Assembly: GCF_039523415.1 (NCBI RefSeq)
Contig: NZ_BAAAFG010000013.1
Coordinates: 62,001 to 126,000 of the forward strand
Direction of reading: 5' to 3'
DNA from: Gangjinia marincola
GTDB taxonomy: Bacteria > Bacteroidota > Bacteroidia > Flavobacteriales > Flavobacteriaceae
Length of the DNA stretch: 64,000 nt
Numbering within the stretch: the stretch's first letter is position 1; the number at the start of each line of letters is the position of its first letter. The notes under the pieces are model-generated. The model ran no database searches. It was not told the DNA's origin and saw only the letters and a list, made by a program, of their open reading frames with translations. Both the position numbers and the translations under genes were made by a program. Positions 53,237 to 62,069 of the stretch are shown here, piece by piece.

Positions 53237-54853
53237 TTATTTTTTTTTTGTATGTTTTTTTGCAGCCCCAACAAATTGAACAAAGAGGGGGTGAGGACTA
53301 GCCACGGTACTCTTATATTCCGGGTGATACTGTACGCCAATAAACCAGGGATGAGAAGGTATTTCAATAACTTCTACCAATCCCGTTTTTGGGTTGATTC
53401 CTGTGGCTTTTAGGCCAGCATCAGTGAGTTGATCTTTATAGGAATTATTGTATTCAAAGCGGTGGCGGTGACGTTCTTTAATGTTTTTTTCGCCGTATAC
53501 CTCATGGATTAAACTGTTTTCCTTTAGTGTGCAATCCCAAGAACCCAATCGCATGGTACCACCCTTAGTGGTAATTTGCTTTTGATCCTCCATAATATCA
53601 ATGACAGGATGTGGCGTTTCGGGATCCATTTCGGTTGAGCTGGCATCTTTTAATCCTAAAACGTTTCGGGAGAATTCAATGACTGCCATTTGCATCCCCA
53701 GGCAAATCCCTAAAAATGGAATGTTGTTCTCACGGGCATATTGTACTGCCTTTATTTTACCTTCAATTCCACGTTCACCAAATCCGGGAGCGACTAAAAT
53801 TCCGTCTAAATGGGCGATACGCTTTGAGATAGTCTCTTCGTCAATATGTTCAGAATGAATACGTTCAAGATGAACTTTTACCTCATTGGCAGCGGCGGCA
53901 TGATTAAAGGATTCTATGATGGATTTATAGGAATCTTGTAATTCTACATATTTGCCTATTAATCCAATTGAAACTTCTTGTTTGGGATTTTTATACCGCG
54001 ATAAAAATTCATTCCAGCGCTTAAGATCTGGTTCGTTTTTAGCTTGAAGCCCCAGTTTTTTGAGTGTGATGGTATCCAGTCCTTCTTCTAACATTAGATT
54101 AGGCACTTCATAAATCGTGCTGGCATCAATCGATTGAATCACCGCTTCTTTACGCACATTGCAAAAGAGCGCCAACTTTTGACGTAAGTCATCGCTTAAT
54201 TCGTGTTCTGTACGACAAACCAGAATATCAGCACTTACTCCACTTTCCATCAAGGTTTTTACACTGTGCTGAGTGGGTTTGGTTTTAAGTTCACCCGCAG
54301 CAGACAAATAGGGAATAAGGGTCAAATGAATAACAAGTGCATTGTCTTCGCCCAATTCCCATTTTAATTGACGCACAGCTTCTACGTAGGGGAGTGACTC
54401 AATATCACCCACAGTACCGCCAATTTCTGTAATGACAATATCATAATCACCGCTATTGCCTAAGATTTGGATGCGTTCTTTAATTTCGTTGGTAATATGA
54501 GGTACGACTTGTACCGTTTTACCCAAAAAATCGCCCCGGCGTTCTTTTTCAATCACGCTTTGATAAATTCTACCGGTGGTCACATTATTGGCTTGTGAGG
54601 TGTTGACGTTTAAAAAACGTTCATAATGACCAAGGTCAAGATCAGTTTCGGCGCCATCTTCAGTAACATAACATTCACCGTGTTCGTAAGGATTTAATGT
54701 TCCCGGATCCACGTTAATGTAGGGGTCCAGTTTTTGAATAGTCACCCTGTAGCCTCTGGCCTGTAAGAGTTTAGCCAGGGATGCCGCGATAATTCCTTTA
54801 CCAAGTGATGATGATACCCCGCCCGTAACGAAGATGTACTTTATATCAGCCAT
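53237..54853 (-). CDS. pyrG: CTP synthase
   Basis: A 538-residue CTP synthase. The synthetase domain begins YIFVTGGVSSSLGKGIIAAS and contains DPYINVDPGTLNPYEHGE. The C-terminal class I glutaminase has the nucleophile Cys in FLGICLGMQM and IGVQYHPEYKS. It makes CTP from UTP and glutamine. A near-consensus TAATTTTA element lies upstream on the minus strand. The roughly 200-bp gap to yidC holds no gene and no strong terminator, so cotranscription is possible. Confidence 0.97.
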   Translation of the reverse strand: MADIKYIFVTGGVSSSLGKGIIAASLAKLLQARGYRVTIQKLDPYINVDPGTLNPYEHGECYVTEDGAETDLDLGHYERFLNVNTSQANNVTTGRIYQSVIEKERRGDFLGKTVQVVPHITNEIKERIQILGNSGDYDIVITEIGGTVGDIESLPYVEAVRQLKWELGEDNALVIHLTLIPYLSAAGELKTKPTQHSVKTLMESGVSADILVCRTEHELSDDLRQKLALFCNVRKEAVIQSIDASTIYEVPNLMLEEGLDTITLKKLGLQAKNEPDLKRWNEFLSRYKNPKQEVSIGLIGKYVELQDSYKSIIESFNHAAAANEVKVHLERIHSEHIDEETISKRIAHLDGILVAPGFGERGIEGKIKAVQYARENNIPFLGICLGMQMAVIEFSRNVLGLKDASSTEMDPETPHPVIDIMEDQKQITTKGGTMRLGSWDCTLKENSLIHEVYGEKNIKERHRHRFEYNNSYKDQLTDAGLKATGINPKTGLVEVIEIPSHPWFIGVQYHPEYKSTVASPHPLFVQFVGAAKKHTKKK

Positions 54854-54927
54854 GAAGAGTGATTTTTTGCTGTCTTTACGGGGCGTAAAATTACCAAAAA
54901 TTCCCGAAGCTATGGCACATTTCGGGA

Positions 54928-55143
54928 TTAATCTCGCAAGGTTCTCAAAATATGTTCTAGTCCGTTGACTTTAAGTTCTAAGACTTGAAGCAATTGATCT
55001 CCTAGTTTTCCCTTTGGGAAGCCTTTTTGTCTGTACCAGATGAGATAGGCTTCTGGTAAGTCGCTTAGGTATCTGTTTTTAAACTTACCAAAAGGCATTT
55101 TAGCATTTGCTAAATCTATGAGATATTGTTTATCCAAGTCCAT
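54928..55143 (-). CDS. DUF3820-family protein
   Basis: A 71-residue protein (MDLDKQYLIDLANAKMPFGK). FGKFKNRYLSDLPEAYLIWY and FPKGKLGDQL are the DUF3820 family pattern. The same module is fused to the DnaQ-like exonuclease at 17302, which suggests a nucleic-acid role, but no direct function is known. The ATG at 55143 is chosen over an upstream in-frame ATG. The gene is divergent from the VOC-family gene. Confidence 0.78.
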   Translation of the reverse strand: MDLDKQYLIDLANAKMPFGKFKNRYLSDLPEAYLIWYRQKGFPKGKLGDQLLQVLELKVNGLEHILRTLRD

Positions 55144-55164
55144 GAGAAAAGAAAGATACATTTT

Positions 55165-55195
55165 TTGGTCAGAAACAAAAGCGCGTTTATATTTA
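55165..55195 (+). promoter_or_regulatory. promoter of the VOC-family gene
   Basis: TTG at 55165-55167, a 20-base spacer and TATATTTA at 55188-55195 (one mismatch). The ATG follows seven bases later. Confidence 0.5.
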
Positions 55196-55202
55196 CATCG
55201 CT

Positions 55203-55592
55203 ATGAAAGGTAAAAAGGGAAATGGTTTTTTAGCTGAAGTACATCCGGTACTACCTGTATGGGACGTCATGGAGGCGCTTCAGTTTTATGTTGAAAAACT
55301 CAACTTTGACATAGGTTTTGTAGATGATGAAAAGAATCCGCGTTATGCCGGGGTGGTGAGAGATGGTATAGAACTGCATTTGCAATGGCACGACAAATCT
55401 GAATGGGATAATGGTATGGATCGTCCTCTACTTAGAATCCTTACCCAAAAAATTAAGCTACTCTATGAAGAATATAAATACGCCGGAGTCTTTCACGAGT
55501 ATACCAACTTAGAAGAAACTGACTGGGGAACACTGGAGTTTTCTTTTTATGATCCCTTTAAAAATGCATTGATTTTTTATCATGGGCTGTAA
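55203..55592 (+). CDS. VOC-family (glyoxalase/bleomycin-resistance-like) protein
   Basis: A 129-residue single vicinal-oxygen-chelate protein. HPVLPVWDVMEALQFYVEKLNFDIGF is a typical first beta-alpha unit, and GIELHLQWHDKSEWD and LEFSFYDPFKNALIFY complete the bleomycin-resistance-like fold. Members bind small ligands or metals, and some are drug-sequestering. Resistance cannot be claimed. It is expressed from its own promoter, divergent from the DUF3820 gene. Confidence 0.8.
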   Translation: MKGKKGNGFLAEVHPVLPVWDVMEALQFYVEKLNFDIGFVDDEKNPRYAGVVRDGIELHLQWHDKSEWDNGMDRPLLRILTQKIKLLYEEYKYAGVFHEYTNLEETDWGTLEFSFYDPFKNALIFYHGL

Positions 55593-55780
55593 GGGTTCAA
55601 GGTTTGAGGTTCAATGTTCAATGTTTTCTTGTGTATGCTCGTCATAACCTTTATTTACTCGATAGAGAATTTGGCTATTTGATTTTGAGTTATAATAAGG
55701 CTTTGTGAACCTTTGTGTCATCTTAGGAGGTTCTTTGTGGAATAGAATTTTCGAGTTCAATTTCAAGTTCGCAAGAACAT

Positions 55781-55825
55781 CCCCCTGATTTGCTACGGCA
55801 AATCTTTCCCCCTTCAAAGGGGGAA
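55781..55825. repeat. intergenic double hairpin repeat
   Basis: A palindrome with arms ATTTGC/GCAAAT and loop TACG (55788-55803) is followed at once by a 9-bp GC-rich hairpin TTCCCCCTT/AAGGGGGAA (55806-55825). The CCCCCTGATTTGCTACGGCA form is a dispersed intergenic repeat in Bacteroidota. The interval 55593-55858 holds no other credible gene. Confidence 0.6.
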
Positions 55826-55858
55826 TAATTTGATTTCAAGTCCAAGTTGGCAAAGCGC

Positions 55859-57007
55859 TTATTCGCGTTTTCGCTGGACTTCGTAGAAATAAAGCTCCCG
55901 ACCTAGTTGGGCTAGAAACGGAATTCCGATTTCTTCGTATTCGTAGCTATTGTCATTAAAGATTCTGTTTTCATTGACCAGCATGGTGGCTGAAAGTAAA
56001 AAAGAAATATTTCGCTGTGTATCTAAAATATAGGCGGTTTCACTCAACGTGCCATAGGCGTAACCTACTTTGTTGTAGATTTTAATATGATCAGGGATAT
56101 CGTCCTTTTGATCGCCAAAAAGAAAAAACTTGACGTAACTATCATAATATTCTTTTCTATCATACCCTAACTCATAGGGGAGTGTACGCATTGCATCCAT
56201 AAGAAATTGCCGTTGTTCTTTAGTAAGCTTAAGTTGCTGATCTTTTGAAAAGGCTTCCGGAAAGAATAACCGCTTCATCAAATTATGCTGTTCTTCAAGC
56301 GGGAAGTAATTTTTTTTTGAAAAATCCATCGGCATATTGATCAGACTATCATTTTGCATAAAGCCGATTCCTTTTTTGATCTTTTCCGTCTTGAGCGGAA
56401 TAATTTTAGCCGCAGTTTTTGCTTTTATTCTAACGGTATCACTTTGAGCATAGAAAATTAGTTCGCGGTGTATCGAATCTGCTGCGTTTGCCGTAGAGAG
56501 TCTGTGATGAATGCGCGTATTCGTAAGTCCTAATTCTCTAAATCGTTGATTGATATGATCTCGACCTAAAAATTCGTACAATCGATTATAGGCTTTATTA
56601 TCACTCACTGCGAAGATTTTTTTAATATCCTCTTTAATGGTATGGGTCAACGAATCACCATTGATGCGATAGGGTGTATCTTTAGAAATTGTAGGTAAGT
56701 TTGCCAGTTTTTCCAATGCAAAGAGCGCAATAGGGAACTTTACAGTGCTGGCGGGATAAAAGTAATGGTCATCATTAAGATGAAATGTGTAGTCTGTAAA
56801 ATTAAGGTCACCAGCCGTGCTGTCTATTTTGGTATAAAAGAGCTGTAATTCATATTTTTTATAAGCTTCATCTTTAGGATTATCTGGTCGCATTACCCTA
56901 TAGATAGCTTTTTCGTTCGACAGTAAGGAATAGGCTAGCGGGTCTTGTGGTTCTGTAGCGCAACTGCATAGTAAAAGAATTACACTTAATACAATACTAT
57001 TTTTCAT
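55859..57007 (-). CDS. class A beta-lactamase-related serine hydrolase lipoprotein
   Basis: A 382-residue lipoprotein with lipobox Cys14 (SVILLLCSC). The serine-hydrolase motifs are Ser87 to Lys90 (YPASTVKFP, SxxK), SDN at 135-137 (FAVSDNKAYN) and KVG in IYNKVGYAYG in place of KTG. This is the fold of class A beta-lactamases and small transpeptidases. The long N-terminal and middle insertions make true beta-lactamase activity uncertain. The start at 57007 is preferred over an upstream in-frame ATG that would precede the leader. Confidence 0.85.
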   Translation of the reverse strand: MKNSIVLSVILLLCSCATEPQDPLAYSLLSNEKAIYRVMRPDNPKDEAYKKYELQLFYTKIDSTAGDLNFTDYTFHLNDDHYFYPASTVKFPIALFALEKLANLPTISKDTPYRINGDSLTHTIKEDIKKIFAVSDNKAYNRLYEFLGRDHINQRFRELGLTNTRIHHRLSTANAADSIHRELIFYAQSDTVRIKAKTAAKIIPLKTEKIKKGIGFMQNDSLINMPMDFSKKNYFPLEEQHNLMKRLFFPEAFSKDQQLKLTKEQRQFLMDAMRTLPYELGYDRKEYYDSYVKFFLFGDQKDDIPDHIKIYNKVGYAYGTLSETAYILDTQRNISFLLSATMLVNENRIFNDNSYEYEEIGIPFLAQLGRELYFYEVQRKRE

Positions 57008-57128
57008 AAGATATGTGCTCATTTGGCGGGTACAAAATACGTTAATACGCTCAAAATATTGAGGATTCTTTATGAGCTAAAATCTGTTGGATTGTCTGCT
57101 ATCCATTATTTTTGAAAAAAATTAGAAT

Positions 57129-57764
57129 ATGCTTGCGTTATTTCCATTACAGTCTGTCGTTTTTCCCGGTGAGCGTCTGCCATTGCACATCTTTGAGGAT
57201 CGCTATCAACAGCTCATTAAGGATTGTGAGGAGGATGGAATCAACTTTGGTATCCCAACCTTTATTAATAACAAATTGGAATACGGTACGCTGGTTGAGC
57301 TTAAAGAAGTGGTCAATCGCTATGAAGATGGTCCCAGTGATGTGATTTGTAATGGTATAAAAGTGTTTAAAGTAAATACTTTTTATGAAACAATGCCTGG
57401 TAAACTATACGCTGGTGGAGAGGTAACATTTCAAGAAAATATCGAGGATGGCACGCCCGATAAACAGGCTCATTTCTATGAGTTGATTTTAAAACTGTAT
57501 CAGGCATTAGAGCTTCCTAAACCTGCGATTGAAGTCAATGAACTCACCAGTTTTTCGTTATCTCATAAAATTGGTTTGTCCCTGGAGCAGGAATATAAAT
57601 TGTTAAGCATTACTAGTGAGGCGGTAAGAATTGATTTTTTAATTCACCATTTAATTGTAGTTATTCCTATGATTAAACAGCTTAATCGCATGAAAGAAGT
57701 GATCCAAATGAACGGACATTTTAAAAATTTTGACCCATTAGATTTTAAAGAGTTTAAAGTTTAA
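57129..57764 (+). CDS. LON-substrate-binding-domain protein
   Basis: A 211-residue protein made of the LON N-terminal substrate-binding domain without protease or ATPase parts. FPLQSVVFPGERLPLHIFEDRYQQLI is the signature, and the C-terminal half is helical. Stand-alone LON-domain proteins may bind misfolded proteins or act in regulation. It precedes sucC on the same strand by about 100 bases, with a separate promoter between them. Confidence 0.88.
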   Translation: MLALFPLQSVVFPGERLPLHIFEDRYQQLIKDCEEDGINFGIPTFINNKLEYGTLVELKEVVNRYEDGPSDVICNGIKVFKVNTFYETMPGKLYAGGEVTFQENIEDGTPDKQAHFYELILKLYQALELPKPAIEVNELTSFSLSHKIGLSLEQEYKLLSITSEAVRIDFLIHHLIVVIPMIKQLNRMKEVIQMNGHFKNFDPLDFKEFKV

Positions 57765-57836
57765 ACAAAGTTGTATGCGGTATTGCGCTTACGCGGAAAA
57801 TATTACGTAAAACAAATACAAAATAGTACATTTGTC

Positions 57837-57844
57837 GGCATAAA
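57837..57844 (+). promoter_or_regulatory. -7 element of sucC
   Basis: TACATTTG matches TAnnTTTG exactly, 21 bases before the sucC ATG. Confidence 0.55.
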
Positions 57845-57865
57845 CGATGTACCAAAAACCTAAGA

Positions 57866-59056
57866 ATGAATTTACACGAATATCAAGGGAAAGAAATTTT
57901 GAACAGCTTTGGCGTGCGCATCCAGCGCGGAAAAGTAGCAAGTACAGCTGCCGAAGCAGTCAAAGCAGCTAAAGAACTTACTGAAGAAACCGGCACAGGA
58001 TGGCATGTGATCAAAGCACAAGTGCATGCTGGAGGTCGCGGAAAAGGTGGTGGTGTAAAGCTGGCTAAAAACTTAGAGCAAGTTGAAGAAATTGCAGGTC
58101 AAATCATAGGGATGGATTTGGTTACACCTCAAACTCCGCCAGAAGGTAAGCGCGTGCATCAGGTTTTGGTGGCAGAAGATGTATATTATCCTGGGGACAA
58201 TGAACCCGAAGAATATTACATGTCGGTGCTGTTAAACCGTGCTACAGGTAAAAATATGATTATGTATTCAACCGAAGGTGGAATGGATATTGAAACGGTT
58301 GCAGAAGAGACTCCGCATCTTATTTTTACAGAAGAGATTGACCCGGGAGCAGGATTGCTGCCATTCCAAGCACGTAAAGTAGCCTTCAATCTAGGCTTAA
58401 GTGGAACAGCGTTTAAAGAAATGACCAAGTTTGTTCAGGCACTATACACGGCATTTGTTAAGGCTGATGCGTCTTTATTTGAGATCAACCCCGTACTTAA
58501 AACAAGTGATGACAAAATCATGGCGGTTGATGCAAAAGTATCTCTTGATGAAAATGCACTCTTTAGACACAAGGACTACGCAGAAATGCGTGACATTAGA
58601 GAAGAAAACCCAACCGAAGTTGAAGCTAAAGCTGTTGGTCTAAATTATGTAGACCTGGACGGTAACGTGGGATGTATGGTAAACGGTGCAGGTTTAGCCA
58701 TGGCAACCATGGATTTAATTAAGCAAGCAGGTGGAGAACCTGCAAACTTTTTAGACGTAGGTGGAACCGCCGATGCTAAACGTGTAGAAGAAGCCTTTAG
58801 AATCATCTTGAAAGATGATGGTGTAAAAGCTATTTTAATCAATATTTTTGGTGGTATTGTACGTTGTGATCGTGTAGCACAAGGGGTGGTAGATGCCTAT
58901 AAGAATATGGGCAACATCAGTGTGCCGATTATTGTGCGTTTGCAAGGAACCAATGCAGATATCGCGAAAGAAATTATCGATAACAGTGGATTGGATGTGC
59001 ACAGTGCCGTACAATTTCAAGAAGCAGCTGATAAGGTACAAGAGGTGTTGGCATAA
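57866..59056 (+). CDS. sucC: succinyl-CoA synthetase, beta subunit
   Basis: A 396-residue ADP/GDP-forming SucC. The ATP-grasp domain begins MNLHEYQGKEILNSFGV, and KAQVHAGGRGKGGGVKLA is the nucleotide-binding loop. The C-terminal Rossmann domain has GGIVRCDRVAQGVV and binds the alpha-subunit phosphohistidine. It makes ATP from succinyl-CoA in the TCA cycle. The alpha gene (sucD) is not adjacent: a terminator follows and a beta-barrel gene comes next. Confidence 0.97.
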   Translation: MNLHEYQGKEILNSFGVRIQRGKVASTAAEAVKAAKELTEETGTGWHVIKAQVHAGGRGKGGGVKLAKNLEQVEEIAGQIIGMDLVTPQTPPEGKRVHQVLVAEDVYYPGDNEPEEYYMSVLLNRATGKNMIMYSTEGGMDIETVAEETPHLIFTEEIDPGAGLLPFQARKVAFNLGLSGTAFKEMTKFVQALYTAFVKADASLFEINPVLKTSDDKIMAVDAKVSLDENALFRHKDYAEMRDIREENPTEVEAKAVGLNYVDLDGNVGCMVNGAGLAMATMDLIKQAGGEPANFLDVGGTADAKRVEEAFRIILKDDGVKAILINIFGGIVRCDRVAQGVVDAYKNMGNISVPIIVRLQGTNADIAKEIIDNSGLDVHSAVQFQEAADKVQEVLA

Positions 59057-59078
59057 TACCTTTTCTAAATTTTATATT

Positions 59079-59114
59079 AAAAGAGATCATAGGCAACTAT
59101 GGTCTCTTTTTTTT
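59079..59114 (+). terminator. terminator after sucC
   Basis: A 14-bp stem (with one G-T pair) carries a GCAA tetraloop and is followed by eight T. Confidence 0.9.
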
Positions 59115-59203
59115 AGGAAAATCTTCAAATAGGAGATATAAATTTCACATTTAGTTTACATAACACTGCTCATTTGTATATAGTTTAGTTGAAAATATAA
59201 ATC

Positions 59204-59854
59204 ATGAAAAAAATAACTGTTTTATTATTATTCCTGCTTTTTAGCGGGATTATTCTAGCGCAGAGTACTAAGATAGGTATTCGCGTGGGAGGAAATTTAA
59301 GTAATCAAAAAATTGAAAATGAAGGGTTTGATTTTTTTAATATTGATTACGATACAGAATCGTTAATAGGCTGGCAGGCTGGATTGTTTATTAATAGCAG
59401 TATTAATGATGCCATTTCTATTCAGCCAGAACTACTTATAGCCAGAAAGGGATATCAATATGACGATAATGGTATAGAGGTTACCGTCGATCCGCTATAT
59501 ATTCACCTCCCGGTGCCGATACTGGTCAATTTAAACGTATCTGAACTTGATTTTTTCATAGGAGCAGGTCCTTACCTGAGTTATGGTATCGGTGGTGAAG
59601 GAGAATTTGAGGGTTCATTAGGTGATTTTGATTTAGTCACAAATGGTGATATAGAATGGGGTGATGACAGCGATGATACGTATCGACCCTTTGATGCAGG
59701 CGCTGTATTTACTGCAGGTTTTAATGTGACAGAAAAAGTACAGGTAAATGTATCGTATGAACTGGGTTTACGTAATATACAGGCAAATGGTGATAGTGAC
59801 AATGAGGTGCGCAATCGATCTTTTTTAGTAAACTTAGGTTATTTTATCAACTAA
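59204..59854 (+). CDS. outer-membrane beta-barrel protein
   Basis: A 216-residue exported protein (signal MKKITVLLLFLLFSGIILAQ). Alternating polar/hydrophobic strands follow, such as TKIGIRVGGNLSNQ, SIQPELLIARKGYQY, VQVNVSYELGLRNI and RSFLVNLGYFIN with a terminal aromatic strand. This is the PorT/OMP_b-brl_2 type small barrel. A long acidic loop (about 140-170) is rich in Asp and Gly. Its function is not known. Confidence 0.85.
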   Translation: MKKITVLLLFLLFSGIILAQSTKIGIRVGGNLSNQKIENEGFDFFNIDYDTESLIGWQAGLFINSSINDAISIQPELLIARKGYQYDDNGIEVTVDPLYIHLPVPILVNLNVSELDFFIGAGPYLSYGIGGEGEFEGSLGDFDLVTNGDIEWGDDSDDTYRPFDAGAVFTAGFNVTEKVQVNVSYELGLRNIQANGDSDNEVRNRSFLVNLGYFIN

Positions 59855-59875
59855 TCAATTCAGTACAATTCATTG

Positions 59876-59901
59876 AAAAAGCCCGGCAACGGGCTTTTTT
59901 T
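59876..59901 (+). terminator. terminator after the beta-barrel gene
   Basis: A 10-bp stem AAAAAGCCCG/CGGGCTTTTT with a GCAA tetraloop and a T-run. Confidence 0.92.
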
Positions 59902-59955
59902 ATGTTACTAGAAGGATATCCGTTTAGAGATAGGTAATTTTTCGTATTTTTCGAT

Positions 59956-60816
59956 ATGCCCTACTGGTTGTACATCACGCTTCTCGTCCTGACGATCTAC
60001 ATCGGCATTAGTGTTATATTATATTATGTACAGGATTATTTTCTGTTTAAGCCAGAAAAGCTACCGAGTGATTTTCAGTTTCACTATGATAATCAAACTG
60101 CCGTAGAGTATAATCTTGAAACCCGTGACGGAGCAGTAATTAATGGCCTCCATTTTAAAGTAGAAAATCCTATAGGAATCGTACTTTATCTAAAGGGAAA
60201 CTCAAAAAGCATAAAAGGCTGGGGGAAATTTGCGGTGGACTTTACGCGCCACAATTACGATGTGATTATGGTAGATTATAGAGGATTTGGTAAGAGTACG
60301 GGACGCCGAACCCAAAAAGCACTTAAGCACGATTTACAATATGTCTACAATAAAATCAGAGAACGGGTTAAGGAAAAGTACATCATTTTATATGGACGTT
60401 CCCTGGGATCAGGTTTTGCGACAAAATTGGCCTCTACGAACCAACCTAAAATGCTCATTTTAGACGCACCTTACTATAGTTTGGCAAAAGTTACAGGGCG
60501 TTATATGCCGTTTATGCCCTTATCACTGATTTTAAAATATCCTATGCCTACGTATAAATGGATCAAATATGTGAATTGTCCCATTCATATCATTCATGGC
60601 ACCAACGACCAATTGATTCCCTTTAAAAGTAGTGTAAAATTATCCAAGATTAAGCCAGATAATACGCGGTTATGGCCCATTATAGGTGGTGGACACAAAA
60701 ATTTAAATAATTTTGAATCGTATCACCGTACGTTGGAGGAGATTATCCATTACAAAGAAAAGAAGATAGATCTTGAAACCACCAGTCACAAGGTGAAACA
60801 TTCCGCAAAACGCTAA
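59956..60816 (+). CDS. membrane-anchored alpha/beta hydrolase (first of a tandem pair)
   Basis: A 286-residue protein with an N-terminal membrane helix (LYITLLVLTIYIGISVILYY) and an ABHD13/17-like hydrolase. Nucleophile Ser lies in LYGRSLGSG, Asp in HGTNDQLIPF and His in GGGHKNL. The oxyanion-loop sequence is LYLKGNS (Lys80), whereas the paralogue downstream has the usual HGN. That substitution may weaken or change catalysis. The substrate is unknown, and a lipid or acyl ester is plausible given the membrane anchor. The paralogue starts one base after its stop. Confidence 0.87.
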   Translation: MPYWLYITLLVLTIYIGISVILYYVQDYFLFKPEKLPSDFQFHYDNQTAVEYNLETRDGAVINGLHFKVENPIGIVLYLKGNSKSIKGWGKFAVDFTRHNYDVIMVDYRGFGKSTGRRTQKALKHDLQYVYNKIRERVKEKYIILYGRSLGSGFATKLASTNQPKMLILDAPYYSLAKVTGRYMPFMPLSLILKYPMPTYKWIKYVNCPIHIIHGTNDQLIPFKSSVKLSKIKPDNTRLWPIIGGGHKNLNNFESYHRTLEEIIHYKEKKIDLETTSHKVKHSAKR

Positions 60817-60817
60817 C

Positions 60818-61612
60818 ATGAAAAAAGTACTGCGCTGGTTGGTCGTTTTGACCGGTTTATTTTTACTTATGATGACACTTCTAATTACTCTTCAAGAAAA
60901 GATTATTTTTCTTCCTACTACGCTTCCGCAGGATTACAGCTATTCATTTGATCAAGATTTTGAAGAGGTTTTTATCGAAACTGGAGAAAATGTTCGTATC
61001 AACGGACTCTATTTTTCTTCAGAAAAACCTAAAGGTCTTATCGTATACTTTCACGGTAACGCAGGAGATCTTTCCCGTTGGGGAGAAATTGCTTCTTATT
61101 TCGTGCAATTTGGATATGATGTGTTAGTAACAGACTATCGCACTTACGGAAAAAGTACCGGAGAGCTTTCTGAAAAAGCCCTTTACCAAGATGCTGAAGC
61201 CATTTACGACTACGCCAAACGGCGTTTCTCTGAGGATCAAATTACGTTATACGGTCGTTCCCTGGGATGTACCTTTGCCGCGTACCTCGCATCAAATAAT
61301 CAACCCAAGCAACTTGTGCTTGAAACACCTTTTTATTCGTTAGAATCATTGGTAAAAGAAAGGTTTCCCGTGATTCCTCTTAGGTATCTGGAGTATAGTT
61401 TTCCCACAAATACATTTGTAGAAAAGATTGATTGTCCTGTAGTGATATATCATGGGACGCAAGATGAAGTAGTTCCTTATGAAAGTGGCAGACGATTGGC
61501 GAATGAGTTTCCAATAGGTCAAGCCACCTTAGTTACACTTGAGAGTGGCGGGCATAATAATCTAATTGAGTTCAGTAAGTATCGTGCTTCGATCAAGAAG
61601 GTACTTGAGTAA
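60818..61612 (+). CDS. membrane-anchored alpha/beta hydrolase (second of a tandem pair)
   Basis: A 264-residue homologue of the preceding gene product. The N-terminal helix (WLVVLTGLFLLMMTLLITL) is followed by VYFHGNAGDLSRWGE (oxyanion region, His79-Gly-Asn), LYGRSLGCTFAAY with the nucleophile Ser, HGTQDEVVPY with Asp and GGHNNLIEF with His. The catalytic set is complete. Old tandem duplication and divergence of the two is clear from shared motifs and order. They form one operon. Confidence 0.88.
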   Translation: MKKVLRWLVVLTGLFLLMMTLLITLQEKIIFLPTTLPQDYSYSFDQDFEEVFIETGENVRINGLYFSSEKPKGLIVYFHGNAGDLSRWGEIASYFVQFGYDVLVTDYRTYGKSTGELSEKALYQDAEAIYDYAKRRFSEDQITLYGRSLGCTFAAYLASNNQPKQLVLETPFYSLESLVKERFPVIPLRYLEYSFPTNTFVEKIDCPVVIYHGTQDEVVPYESGRRLANEFPIGQATLVTLESGGHNNLIEFSKYRASIKKVLE

Positions 61613-61619
61613 TACGATT

Positions 61620-61648
61620 TTGTTGATTGCGATAAAAAGTTATTTTTG
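61620..61648 (+). promoter_or_regulatory. promoter of the TerB-like gene
   Basis: TTG at 61620-61622, an 18-base spacer and TATTTTTG at 61641-61648, an exact match, 17 bases before the ATG. Confidence 0.6.
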
Positions 61649-61665
61649 CATTTTAAACACCTATC

Positions 61666-62064
61666 ATGCGTAAAGAAGAGAAACTCACGGTACTATCAGA
61701 AATGTTGCAACTCGCTAAAGCAGATCAGCGACTAGACGAAAGGGAATTAGAATTTATTCGTGTAGTAGCAAAACGCTTAGGAATATCTTCTCAAGAAGTG
61801 CGTGAACTCAATGAGAAACCCAGCACAGGAGTACCAATTAAATTTGAAGCCAATCGTATTGTACAATTTCATCGACTGGTGTTGCTTATGAATGTAGATG
61901 GTATTGTCTCACCTGAAGAAAAAGAGCATTTATACCATCTAGGATTAGATATGGGGCTTCGCAAAGAGGCTATTGATGAGGTTTTTGAGGTGATGCAAAA
62001 CTATGAATACGGGATTGTGCCTTCATCGGTGTTGATTAATGTTTTTAAGCGGTTTTATAATTAA
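61666..62064 (+). CDS. TerB-like (tellurite-resistance-type) protein
   Basis: A 132-residue helical protein. The pattern LQLAKADQRLDERELEFIR followed by LLMNVDGIVSPEEKEHL (two acidic D-G/D-R-x-E-E turns) matches the TerB/TerB-like metal-binding fold. In the Ter system it works with other proteins, but none is adjacent here. The role is unknown. Its 3' end faces the LETM1-related gene with only five bases between the stop codons. Confidence 0.82.
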   Translation: MRKEEKLTVLSEMLQLAKADQRLDERELEFIRVVAKRLGISSQEVRELNEKPSTGVPIKFEANRIVQFHRLVLLMNVDGIVSPEEKEHLYHLGLDMGLRKEAIDEVFEVMQNYEYGIVPSSVLINVFKRFYN

Positions 62065-62069
62065 GCTTT

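Noticed and set aside
55859..57007. A beta-lactamase resistance gene
   Set aside because: SxxK and SDN are present, but KTG is KVG, and large insertions and a lipoprotein anchor argue for another serine hydrolase role.
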